A DNA stretch of 64,000 bases, taken from the NCBI GenBank assembly GCA_003956705.1, contig QZCP01000007.1, forward strand, positions 1 to 64,000, in the 5' to 3' direction. Position 1 is the stretch's first letter; each line of letters opens with the position of its first letter. This document shows positions 50,001 to 59,751 of this stretch, in pieces. Below the pieces are notes generated by a model, which was given only the letters and a program-made list of their open reading frames with translations, was not told the origin of the DNA and did not search any database. Source of the DNA: Brevipalpus yothersi (Eukaryota; Arthropoda; Arachnida; Trombidiformes; Tenuipalpidae). Both the position numbers and the translations under genes were made by a program.

Positions 50001-50681
50001 TTACGTTTTAGATTTAATTCTTTTCTTGATCTTTTCTGATCGCGCAGCAGACAATACAAATGGTGGACTAATTTTATTGAAGCAATCCTTCAAAAGATAT
50101 GAAAATCGATGTAAGATCAACTTTAATTGGACACATATTATGATATTCCTTACCATGAACTTGGCATTCTCAGTAATTGATGTTAAATAATCTTTTCCAC
50201 ATAAGACCTGTTGATTCCAAGTTTAATTTGTAAAAACTTTCCAAATATTCAAATCAACAACATACCGCTTCTTCAATTATTTTGTTGTTTCGATCACAGT
50301 TCGTCTTGTCTCTGAATTAATGAAGAAATCAAATTAAATTCTCATAGGACAAACATTCAAACTTACGCCTCTTTTCCTGGCTCTCCAGCAAATTTTGGGA
50401 TACATTTTTTGGCCTTCCCTTCATCACCACTGTCTTTCAGATGTTCCTAATAATGTTGACCGAAATGAGACAAATATTCTGATTAAAAATAAGGAGACTA
50501 AAATTTGTTAGATAGATGAGAAAATTGCTCAAATATGTCTCACTTTCATGCATCCAATGATTTTTTTCAAATATTCAATTGTTTCCTGGCCTCTTGGTTC
50601 GCATATATCTGGTAGAAGATCTGACTTTCCTAGAACAATATGAGGAAAAGCCAAGACAATGACTGGAATAATACTTTTCAT
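50001..50681 (-). CDS. Six-cysteine small secreted protein C (array member 3)
   Basis: Five exons, 50544-50681, 50367-50446, 50266-50311, 50154-50207 and 50001-50087, encode 134 residues. The signal peptide is MKSIIPVIVLAFPHIVLG. Six cysteines are spaced 16, 16, 16, 12 and 16, the most regular pattern of the family. Exon lengths 138, 80, 46 and 54 are identical to gene D. Exon 2 reads EHLKDSGDEGKAKKC then PKFAGEPGKEA. The C-terminus is the longest and is basic, ending KKRIKSKT. Predicted to be mostly helical with few hydrophobic residues after the signal. Function unknown. Confidence 0.83.
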
Positions 50682-51779
50682 TCTTCAATAATCGTTCTTT
50701 CTCTAGGGGGTGGAATTCAGATAATCTAAATATTAGGAGAAAAGATCCATTTTAATTGAGGAACAGCCTCGCAACTATTTTTTGAAAGTCCTCACAGATG
50801 TTCCAAGAATCTTCTCTTCGATGATGATTGGTTAAAATTCTGAGTTCATTCAGAAAAAGAAATTGAATACCTTCGAGCACTACAAAATATTACGTAATAT
50901 GTGATACGAAATAAATCTGATAAATCCCCGAATTTCGGAGCGTTTGCAATAATTCCTGATATTTTTTGATCGTTTTGAAGCATAACATGAGGTTCGTTAA
51001 ATGAATGATCCCAGAAAGAATTAATCAGAACGAAAAGGGCGTTGTTCACTTTCGAAATCTTCATACTCTTGCTGAGGCAATATTTTGATTGTAATCAAAG
51101 CCATGCACTTTAGGTAAAAAACAATAGAAAATCTTATTTTGAATCGCATGCCACGAATCTCAAGTTCAAAACAATTCGAGAACCGATCCAGTATTTGTAT
51201 TTTTTGGAACTGACCCGATCAAGAAAGAGAGGCTCAGAAGGCTTCCAAGTTGGAAACTATCTTGGAAGCTATTACTGGAATAATTTTTTCCAATTTTCCT
51301 AGCCTTTCTAGCCAAAATACAAGTCTACAACTTAACAGCCGTTATTCATCAAGATTCCATATCAAATGTGTGAAGATAAGCTATGAGCAACTTCCCCAGT
51401 GGTTGAGAATCTAGAATTATTCAATTCGATAAAATAGATTCTGAAAGTGGTTAAATATCATTTTGTCTCACAACCGAGCATTCATATCATCTTTCAATTC
51501 ATTTTCTTTACTTCTCTTTCACCAGTTAAATTCGATTTCCACAATACCCTGAATGATTCCTACTAAGATTCTTCATGACTTCATTCACACATTGGGCTTT
51601 GAATGTCGATCCGTTGATACGATTTGTATTCTCGATTCATTTGACTATTAGATTGTACAATCGCACGATGCAAGGGTATAGATAACTTGATAGCCGAATT
51701 GACTGGTTCCTTGAATTGAGATAGTGATGAATACCATTAGGCTAATCACTTTTCCCGAGTTCATTGGTCGTTGGATAAC
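50682..51779. other. 5' flank of gene C and 3' flank of gene D
   Basis: No gene recognised. A 72-codon minus-strand frame at 50846-51064 begins MKIS but lacks cysteines at family positions. Confidence 0.45.
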
Positions 51780-52417
51780 TTAAAAGAAATCAGGAGGAAT
51801 GGTAGTTACACAATCCTTCGAGGGATGAAACGATTAATTGAAAATTAGGGGAATTACACCTCACTCCGCATATTCTCACCATGAACTTTGTGTTTTTTTG
51901 CAACGCCTCCAAATATTTCTTCACACAATCCACCTTCACATTCAAAAGTAGATGATCAGAAATTTGGCAATTTCACAATTCTCAGAATCATTTAAGCCAA
52001 TTGTCACATACCGCTTTCGTGAGAATTTCAGTGTTTTTCTTACAATTTTCTTTGTTCCTGTAAGGAATAGAATTGTCAAATGCGAATATCTTGTGAAAAA
52101 GGAATATCAAAACTTACGCTTCTTTCCCACGCTCTCCAACAAATTCTGGGGCACATTTCTTAGCCTTTCCTTCATCTCCTGTATCACTCAAAAATTTCTG
52201 GAAAGAATTCATATTTTAACCGGTATTTCAGAAAATCGGAGATCGATAAAGTGGTAATCTGTGGGAATATGAATCTTACCAGACAATTCACTTTGACTTT
52301 AACTATCATGTCAATTTTATCTCGCCCATCTCGCCGGCACACATTGGGATCATACCCTTCACACCCTGTGAGACAAAATGCTACCAAAAACACTACAATC
52401 ACAATTTCATTCTTCAT
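51780..52417 (-). CDS. Six-cysteine small secreted protein D (array member 4)
   Basis: Five exons, 52280-52417, 52118-52197, 52012-52057, 51880-51933 and 51780-51815, encode 117 residues. The signal peptide is MKNEIVIVVFLVAFCLTGC-like. The six family cysteines are spaced 17, 15, 16, 12 and 16. Exon 2 reads KFLSDTGDEGKAKKC then PEFVGERGKEA, exon 3 NKENCKKNTEILTKA, exon 4 VDCVKKYLEALQKNTKFM. The last exon is short (DCVTTIPPDFF). Introns are 60-82 bp, all GT-AG, phases 0, 2, 0, 0. It is the closest paralogue to the dead exon at 47820-47915. Function unknown. Confidence 0.83.
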
Positions 52418-52629
52418 TCTCAGATATCAGAATTGTAAATTTTGAAGAATACAAAAGCAAACAAGCTTTCTGTCCTTTTTGAAAAGAATTTTTGCCTTCA
52501 ATAGAAACTACTTCCCAGATGTTCCTTGCTTAAAGCTACACGACATTAATTGATTATGCCTCTGAGTTCACTCATAGGTTATAATTTTTGATGACGTGAC
52601 TACCTTGTCCAATTTTTTCCAAAATTTTC
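52418..52629. other. 5' flank of gene D
   Basis: Includes the block shared with the 5' flanks of gene B and the dead paralogue (about 52495-52590; words CCCAGATGTT and TGACGTG). Confidence 0.45.
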
Positions 52630-52854
52630 ACCAATAATAATCAGAGGTAAGATAATAAACGAGCGCTGTTTTATCGCCCATCGAGTCATGATTTGTTTTA
52701 TGTGTTGGTATACTAAACTTGTTGCAACCAGAATCCTGACTGGAGAAGTTCTGTTACTGAGAACAAGTCGAAAGAGAAAAACTTGATTCAGAACTTCTGG
52801 GCAAAACTTCGAATCATCCAAAGGTTCAGGCGAATCCTTGTGTTAGCCGAGGGC
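52630..52854. repeat. RpL11 3' flank, copy 2 of the duplicated segment
   Basis: Aligns with 43813-44056 in the same orientation. Together with the RpL11 pseudogene this shows that a segment spanning RpL11 and both flanks was duplicated in tandem. Confidence 0.8.
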
Positions 52855-52936
52855 AACTATTACAAGAAAATAGCTTTTCGAAATTAGATTAATTATTAAT
52901 CATCAATACGAAACTTGAGTTCAGGAGAGAATGAAA

Positions 52937-52942
52937 TTTAAT
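52937..52942 (-). promoter_or_regulatory. Possible poly(A) signal of RpL11 (ATTAAA)
   Basis: ATTAAA on the minus strand, 28 nt after the stop codon. Confidence 0.45.
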
Positions 52943-52969
52943 TTTTTAACATATGATAATTTTTCCAAG

Positions 52970-53875
52970 TTATTTGTATTTTCCTGGAATAATTATGCCA
53001 TCATATTTCTGCTGGAACCATTTCATGGACTCCTCTCGAGTGACGCTGTGTCTTGGTCCAATCACACTCTTTTTTCGCCTTCTATCTCTTACATTGTAAC
53101 CTGGTCGACCTAGGACGACGAAGAAATCTAATCCATAGATACCAATACCAGGGTCATACTTGATTCCAAGATCAATGTGTTCTTGGATGCCGAAACCAAA
53201 ATTTCCAGTATCAGAGAAGTTTTCTTTTTTTAATTCATATTCTTTGACCTGTTCAAAGTAGATTCACACAAAACAGAATAAGTACTCATGAGTACCAATA
53301 ATCAAATCGGTTGATTGATTAATTCACAATCTGACACCTTACCTTCAACCCTTTTTCTAGAATTTCTTCAGCTTTTGCTCCTCTTACTGTACAATGCACG
53401 GCAATCTTTTCATTTCTTCTTATTCCAAAAGATCTCACAGTGTATCTGGCCTTAGAGAACACAGGTTGTTGTCCGGTAAGTTGTTCAAGCACTTTTGCGG
53501 CTCTTGTCAGCCTATCTCCGGATTCACCAACACAAATGTTGAGACACAATTTACGTATATTGATTGCTCTCATAACATTGTTTTCATGTTTCTTTTTCAT
53601 CGGCACCACCGGTGTGGTTGGCTTCTGCATGCGGGATTTTCCTCGCTTTTGAATGAATTTCTTTGCCTACGGAAAAAGTATAAAGAACAAATTAGATTTA
53701 TAGCCTCGATAAGTACTGTCAAAGATCATGATTAAATTCGAAATCAAAGCAGGTTGCAAGAAGCATTTAATATAAGCCTCCGACTTGAGCCGGTATTCAA
53801 CAATTAACACACAATATCGGCCTCAAAGCAGGGCTATCAAACCACAACACACCAATATACACCTACCTTGGCCAT
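52970..53875 (-). CDS. RpL11: 60S ribosomal protein L11
   Basis: Three exons, 53867-53875 (only ATG GCC AAG), 53343-53666 and 52970-53248, encode 203 residues. uL5/L11 binds 5S rRNA in the central protuberance of the large subunit and, when free, takes part in nucleolar stress signalling. The core is almost invariant: KLCLNICVGESGDRLTRAAK, TGQQPVFSKARYTVRSFGI, EKIAVHCTVRG and NFGFGIQEHIDLGIKYDP. The C-terminus KWFQQKYDGIIIPGK is also typical. The N-terminus is unusual: about 41 residues precede KLCLN instead of about 18 in human L11. The extra part is Lys-rich and begins AKKFIQKRGKSR. The shared intron and duplicated pseudogene support the first exon. Confidence 0.95.
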
Positions 53876-54030
53876 TTTTTATGCTGACGGTATCCACTAA
53901 TTATCAAAAAAAACGATCCACAATCAAATTAAATTACAAAACAAAGTGGCCAAATCCAATGTTGTTGCTTCACCAACAACTTTTCCAACTTCCGTATCCG
54001 GATACGCGCTCATCTGATAGGTGGCGCTGC
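53876..54030. repeat. RpL11 5' flank, copy 2 of the duplicated segment
   Basis: Close match to 45744-45895. It should contain the RpL11 core promoter. Confidence 0.8.
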
Positions 54031-54229
54031 AAATAAAGCGTCATCTGGTGGTCTTTTTTTTAGAATCTCGCGATTATCTGAATCAGATAAAAGTTCTATC
54101 ATAAAACCACCTCTCAAAGAGTTAGGAAAGGAAAAAATTGAGTTTAAAAAAGATTTCTCAAATATTTATTCTCTTTTATCTTTTGTGTGTAAGTATCGAA
54201 AGAAGAATGATACGAAAAGAAGAGAGAGA

Positions 54230-54267
<38 letters not shown>

Positions 54268-54784
54268 AAGCTTCAGAAATTTTTGACTCTAGAATTTATT
54301 TTCTTAAGCCTCACTGTTAAGGTTTTACAATCTCATCATCCATAAGGGTGAAACATAAGTATCATCCAGAGTCCACAATTATGCTTATTCTCAGATCTAG
54401 ATTTATCTCAATCTTAATCTTAATCTAAGAGTTTGTAAAAGTTTGTATACATGAAATAAATTGAATCAATTAGTGATAGTGGTGGAAAAAATTCTTCGAA
54501 AATGATTTTATTATGAGGAATCATATTTTTCTGAGAGTATTTCGGGGATCACCGAAGCAGAACCGCTTGCTCAGTTATAAAAAAGTTGTCTGAGAAGGTC
54601 CAGGAGTTGATGATTTGATTGAGTTATTGACAGAATTAATTGTCTAAAAGTTTGCTACATCTGTTAAACGTCATCTTCGAAAAAACTTGCATAATTGAAT
54701 GAAATAAAATGATCAATAGGGATGAACAAAGACGATCAAAAAATATGCTAATCATTCATGGTCTTTCATTCAGGTAAGGCATAT
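54031..54784. other. Intergenic with a GA/CT palindromic tract
   Basis: No gene seen between the RpL11 5' flank and the BCAT-like stop codon. A (GA)n run turns into (CT)n at 54222-54266. Confidence 0.5.
54222..54266. repeat. (GA)n(CT)n near-palindromic microsatellite
   Basis: A short GA run (54222-54230) joins a 35-base CT run, allowing a hairpin with about nine-base arms. Confidence 0.9.
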
Positions 54785-56827
54785 CTAGATAACCAGACCC
54801 CATGGATGATCAACCAGGCCATTCTCGATAGATTGAAAAGCCCGATTAAACCGATTAGAAAGTGAACCTTGACGTCCAAGGGTGACAACTCGAATAATAT
54901 CACGCTTTGGTGCATAATAAATGCTGACTATGGGCACAGTATTTGCCATCGTATTTGATGCGAACATCTCAAGCAAACGACCCTGTCTATGAAGGGTTCT
55001 TATTTCATGAATGCTTATGGGACGCTCAGTGACCAAGAATTCACCCTACGAAAAAAGTTTGATAAAGCAGAATTATTTCATTAATGTGAACATTAATCTG
55101 CATGAACAACCAACATTGCTGATCAAATTTTATCATCGAAGCGAGATTGTGCTAAATATTGATTCAGTTGGTTGTAAAATTGATTGTTAATCAACTGATT
55201 CACTCACCCAATGACGAGCCATTTCTAGAACAGTTTTTCGAGTTACATCAGGCACTATTAGACCATCAGCTGGTGGAGTGATTAATTCTTGAGCACCAAG
55301 ATCGTTGATGATGAATGCGAAAACATTTGCATCATTCAATCCTGTTATGTATTCTTCTTTACCATATACATACATAACATCATTGAAACCTATGAAAAAG
55401 AACAAACTGAATGATAAAATTCATGATCTTATGACTCATGTTAAGATCTAAGATATCTCTATTGAAGAGCCTAATTGATTGGAAACTTATCAGAATTTGA
55501 TTCAATGTTCTCACCGAGCTCATGGGCAGTATGAGTAGGCAGCATTGTGGAGGCATAATTATTGGATGTTTTGTATTCTCCCAAGGATCCAGGCCATGAC
55601 CGAGCGTATTGTGGATCAACGTACACTGTTCTGGGTTCAGTATACTGGAGAAGACTAACTTGAGTGTGAGGTACCATGTAAACGTATAAAATTGCTGATT
55701 TTGATGGCTCAATTTCAATTTTAGAATCACTTCCCATTAGAGCAACTCGAATTTCGAGAGATGCATTGGTATATGGGGCTGGAATCAGAGAGGCATCTGA
55801 TAGAACCAATCTCTTCATACAGATCAACAATTCTTCATCATCAAAATCAGGCAGAGCCATTCGAGTTGCCGCTTTTCGCAGATTGGCCAAATGATTCCGA
55901 GGTCTCAGTAGTCGAATTCGATTATCATAACCCATGTTTGCTCGAATAGAATCGAACACCATCTGGCCATACATGAGTGCCTTGGTAGATGGATTCAGTG
56001 AAAAATTGCCAATAGGAACGATAAAAGCTGGTGCCCAGCCAGTTTCAACGTCCCAACGTGCTTCAAGCATATTTGATGTGTATGATATTCCTGCTTCAGG
56101 AGAATGTATTGATCGAGTATAAGAACCAGCATATCCTGGAGCACACTGAAAAGATAGATGGAAATTCAAATTCAAATTGAAATCTTCATGAGGAGTTTGG
56201 ATTCAGCCTGTGCCGAATTCGAGGTACACATGTATTCTTTGTTTGTGATGATTTTTGAGGTGTAAACTAAATAGACTGAATTTGACCTACCTGAAATGGT
56301 CTCTGTCCCGGATTTTTTCTCACTGGCCCACCAGAATCAGATGATTTATCTTGACTCGGATAATCACCACCAATACTTCCCAATGAACTTGACCCACTTC
56401 CGGATGATTTTCTCACATCATTTGAGCCACTTGTTCGTCCACCATTCCGAGAAATACCATTGCCAGAAGGAGGTGACAAAGAGCCTAGTGAAGAACTTCC
56501 ACCGCCACTTCGTCCGGACGATGATCCACTTCCGCCACCGCCGCCACTTCCGCCACCATTACGGCTATGTTTGCCATCGTGAGTGCCTGTTGACAAATGA
56601 TCCACTAATTTGGACAACGTTTGGTGGAGACCTTTCAAAGTGACCAATAAATCTTGTGAATCATGTGGTGATAGACTACAATCGGTCGGTTTGGGCACAA
56701 ATAGAATGAATGTTATTAAAAGGCTTAATATAATTGTATGGCTTGTAAGTTTGTTCGTATCAATTGTTGAAAACATTATCATATTTTTCGATGAACATTG
56801 AGCAAAAAAAAGGGGAAAAATAATCAA
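54785..56827 (-). CDS. Divergent branched-chain aminotransferase-like protein with signal/anchor and Gly-Ser linker
   Basis: Four exons, 56291-56827, 55515-56145, 55208-55389 and 54785-55045, join in phase to 536 residues (521 if Met16 at 56782 is used). The N-terminus has a hydrophobic segment (TIILSLLITFILFV) followed by a Gly/Ser-rich stretch (about residues 85-165). The rest is a class IV PLP aminotransferase of the BCAT type: MLEARWDVETGW, NFSLNPSTKALMYGQMVFDS, IRLLRPRNHLANL, RSWPGSLGEYKTSNNY with the Schiff-base lysine at about 371, LITPPADGLIVPDVTRKTVL and a C-terminal QSIENGLVDHPWG. Several catalytic-site words are altered: ITEVGTMN is replaced by ITGLNDAN, FEGLKA by FDSIRA, and GSGTA by ASNTMA. 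Known BCATs are cytosolic or mitochondrial. This one appears secreted or membrane-anchored and may have changed activity. If exon 1 belonged to another gene, the aminotransferase part would still stand. Confidence 0.8.
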
Positions 56828-57597
56828 AAACTTTGAAATTCTGGCAAATTTTAGAACAATCTTTGATAGCTAATAAACACACACAACTTATGTGACAAAT
56901 TAATTTTCACAATTAACACCAGAAGCTAGTGTAGTTAATTTTTTTTTCTCTTTCTCAATTGAAGCCAAGAGAAAAAAGTTTTTTCAGGACTTACACACAC
57001 AGAGAACAATGATTCAACCAGTGAATGGCCCAAGTTTGGATTACAAAATGGACAAGAAAAATTGTATGACCAAAGACTAGCTTCAAAATGAAATGGACAC
57101 ACATATACACAAAAGATGGACAAAAGTTGCTCTCAGTTTAGAAGCTTCTCTTTTTTTTTGTTCCCAAACTTTTGGTCTCTTTTTACCCATCGCCAAGGAC
57201 ATCAACATGGACACACACTCTTCATACAGACAATTGGTTATGATAATTAAATGTGAACACACTCATATCTAAATCAGTTGTGACGTGAAACCTTCTCGCT
57301 CTCTCCTTCTCTTTCTCCTTCTTTCTCTTTAGTTCTGAGCTAGAATCGAGCAAAGTATAGAATGTAGATTTTGTTCTGATCAAGAAGCTTGTTCTTGTAT
57401 GGGACATTCGAAGGAGGCCTGAGAGCTACCTTCACTTTCGCTTTCTTTTTTCGTGGCTATATTCACTTTTATCTCTCTCTTTCTTGTCAAGTTCCCATTC
57501 TATCTCCTCCACCCCTTCCACCCCCTTCATCTTCTACTCTCATCACTTTGATAGCCTCGGGCAATGCTCATCCGTCTTCCAATTTACTTTACTCACT

Positions 57598-57604
<7 letters not shown>
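56828..57604. other. 5' flank of the BCAT-like gene
   Basis: No gene seen on either strand. Confidence 0.5.
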
Positions 57605-57658
<54 letters not shown>

Positions 57659-57703
57659 TCTCTCTTCTCTCTCTCTCNCTCTCTCTCTCTCTCTCTTCTC
57701 TCT

Positions 57704-57799
<96 letters not shown>

Positions 57800-57815
57800 T
57801 CTCTCTCTTTCTCTC
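57605..57815. repeat. Compound (CT)n/(TTCTCT)n microsatellite with one ambiguous base
   Basis: About 210 bases of CT with TTCTCT interruptions. Position 57678 is N. The longest readable repeat tract in the window. Confidence 0.95.
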
Positions 57816-58026
57816 TTCATGATGAAATGGATAAGAATATGGTAAAAAATTCTGATTCACACACAAACATTAATCATATAATTTGTCTTTGAATTTGAGT
57901 ATCATATACACTGAATATATGGGAATGATCAATATCAATTTATATGTTTCATTTTAATGAGCAATTATGTTATTAACATGAATGATTCAATTTTACACAC
58001 AAATTTCAGAAAAATGAAAAGTTCAC

Positions 58027-58171
58027 TCTCGACTCTTTTTACGTTTTTGTGCCTCTTCAGCTACTTCGAATATTTGAGAATTGGTATAAAAAGGAGCTAC
58101 CAAGATAGCTGGATGCCAAATATTCATCTCAAATGAGATCCCATATTTTCGAAATAAGCTGAAGGTGCAAG
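58027..58171 (-). CDS. Possible terminal exon of an unrecognised gene
   Basis: After a good acceptor (CTTGCACCTTCAG) the minus strand reads LFRKYGISFEMNIWHPAIL, VAPFYTNSQIFEVAEEAQK and RKKSRE, then stop. The amphipathic, charged end looks like a real small protein C-terminus. ATTAAA lies about 70 nt downstream. I could not join it in phase to an upstream exon and recognise no family. It could also be chance. Confidence 0.3.
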
Positions 58172-58334
58172 CAGGGACAATAAAGTGAGAAAAATAAAAG
58201 GAAGAGTCACCTTGGTTATTATTTTAAATCGTGGGGCGGATCGTAATAGTAATAGCTGCAAGATGATTTGCATTAAGTGTGGACCTTGTGGACAAACAAA
58301 TGGCCAAATATTATTCCCAAACGCATTCTTTGAC

Positions 58335-58591
58335 ACATTCGAATCTACATTCTTTTCGAAAGTCCACTCCATTTCCATCTAAGGCTTGACCACGAGTTTC
58401 AGCTCTTAGATCTTGGTGGTTGGGATTTTCTATTCATATCATTGGAACACGTTCTCATGGAGGGCTTTGTCATCCACATGGGTACTCAGATAATGTCGTC
58501 ATTGGGATTTCCAGATAGATACAAACTTTCATTCCATAAGAAAGGAAATGATAGTGCTGATACCTATTGGGTTGGACATATAGATGCATGA
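58335..58591 (+). other. Coding-like open stretch of unknown nature
   Basis: About 85 codons are open on the plus strand, ending in NDSADTYWVGHIDA and TGA. No initiating ATG is present at its start and no family is recognised. It may be a terminal exon, a gene relic or chance. Confidence 0.2.
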
Positions 58592-59751
58592 ACATTCATG
58601 ATACTATTCGAATAAATAATCGGTTGAGGATATCAAGGAGACACACTCCAGTAAGGTATCCTCGTTTTTTTGGTTGAGATTTGACTAATCTATGCCATAA
58701 TCTCATCATGTTATGATCCATGCGACAATTTATGTCTACTTGATTAGCGAATTGCGTGCTCTCACCATCAATCCAGTTGAGAATCTTTTCACATGATTTG
58801 ATTATTTTCACTTGAGTATCCTTGAAAGAAAGGAGAAAAATCTTCTCATTGCAATTAGTGGTCGCAAAGTATGAATAAGATCGACCCCAAAATATTGAGC
58901 ATCAGAACTTGGAGAATATCTTATAAAATTGAGGAAATTTTACTCAACTCCAAGTTACCTACATTGAGTCGTACATCTTTTTGTACCTTTTGTTGAAGCC
59001 AAAAAAAGCTGCAAAGAAATGCTTTTCCCTATCGAAATCTCCAAAAATTTTTTTAGAGAATTTTATATTGTATAAAACCTCACAGCTCTCGATTTCGAGT
59101 CATTGATTCAACCGATAATTGATCACCGAATTGAAGTACCACTGATCCCATCATTACACCAGGATCAATCATCTTCCCCATATTCTAACTCATTTGACTC
59201 TCCTCATCAGTTCCTGAAAATGAATCATACATCGTTACTATAGCGAAAGGTTAACTGTGTTCGTGAAGCAGTCAACCTTCGTAGGTGGTCAATAATAATC
59301 GAAAATATTACACTAATAATCGAGTAATAAACGAACTGTTTCGACAGGCGAAATGCTCTCCAAAGCAAAGTATATTCGGTTTCAAATCATATTCTGAGGT
59401 ATTGATGCCTCTGAGACTAGATAATTGTAATCTGATGAATAGACTGATATTTTTCAAGATTGAATTAATTATCAAGTTTTTGATCTAGAACTTTTATCGG
59501 TCGAACTTTGCCAAAAAATTGTACCTCACTAGCGTCCTCTATTTTCGGTGAAAAGGAAAGCATTTTCGATAATGAAAACATTGGAAACATGTGCGTTTGA
59601 TCATCAAACTTTCGATGTCGATAGCGTTTGATGTGTGATTAATTACCACGAAATGATATCAAATTGACTTGATGTCATTCAGCGATTGTGGATTGTTTGC
59701 ATATTGACTGTATTGCTGGAGGCTGGACAACAGTGTAGTGTGATTAATTTC

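Larger units (their letters stand above)
57816..59751. other. Unassigned region before MAT1
   Basis: No gene recognised with confidence. Coding-like fragments are noted separately at 58027-58171 (minus) and 58335-58591 (plus). A minus-strand frame near 58750-58820 (KSCEKILNWIDG) precedes a GTGAGA donor and follows a TTTCAAG acceptor, but no chain could be built. Confidence 0.4.

Noticed and set aside
51952..52257. 101-codon plus-strand open frame
   Set aside because: Antisense shadow of exons 1-3 of gene D.
46546..52417. Calling the array proteins insect-type odorant-binding proteins
   Set aside because: Six cysteines and a signal peptide fit superficially, but the spacing (12 between C4 and C5, about 16 elsewhere) does not match the OBP pattern with C2-x3-C3 and C5-x8-C6. 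A distant structural relation is not excluded.
59686..59751. Upstream start for MAT1 adding 22 residues
   Set aside because: The added residues are hydrophobic and unlike MAT1 N-termini, which begin a few residues before the RING finger.
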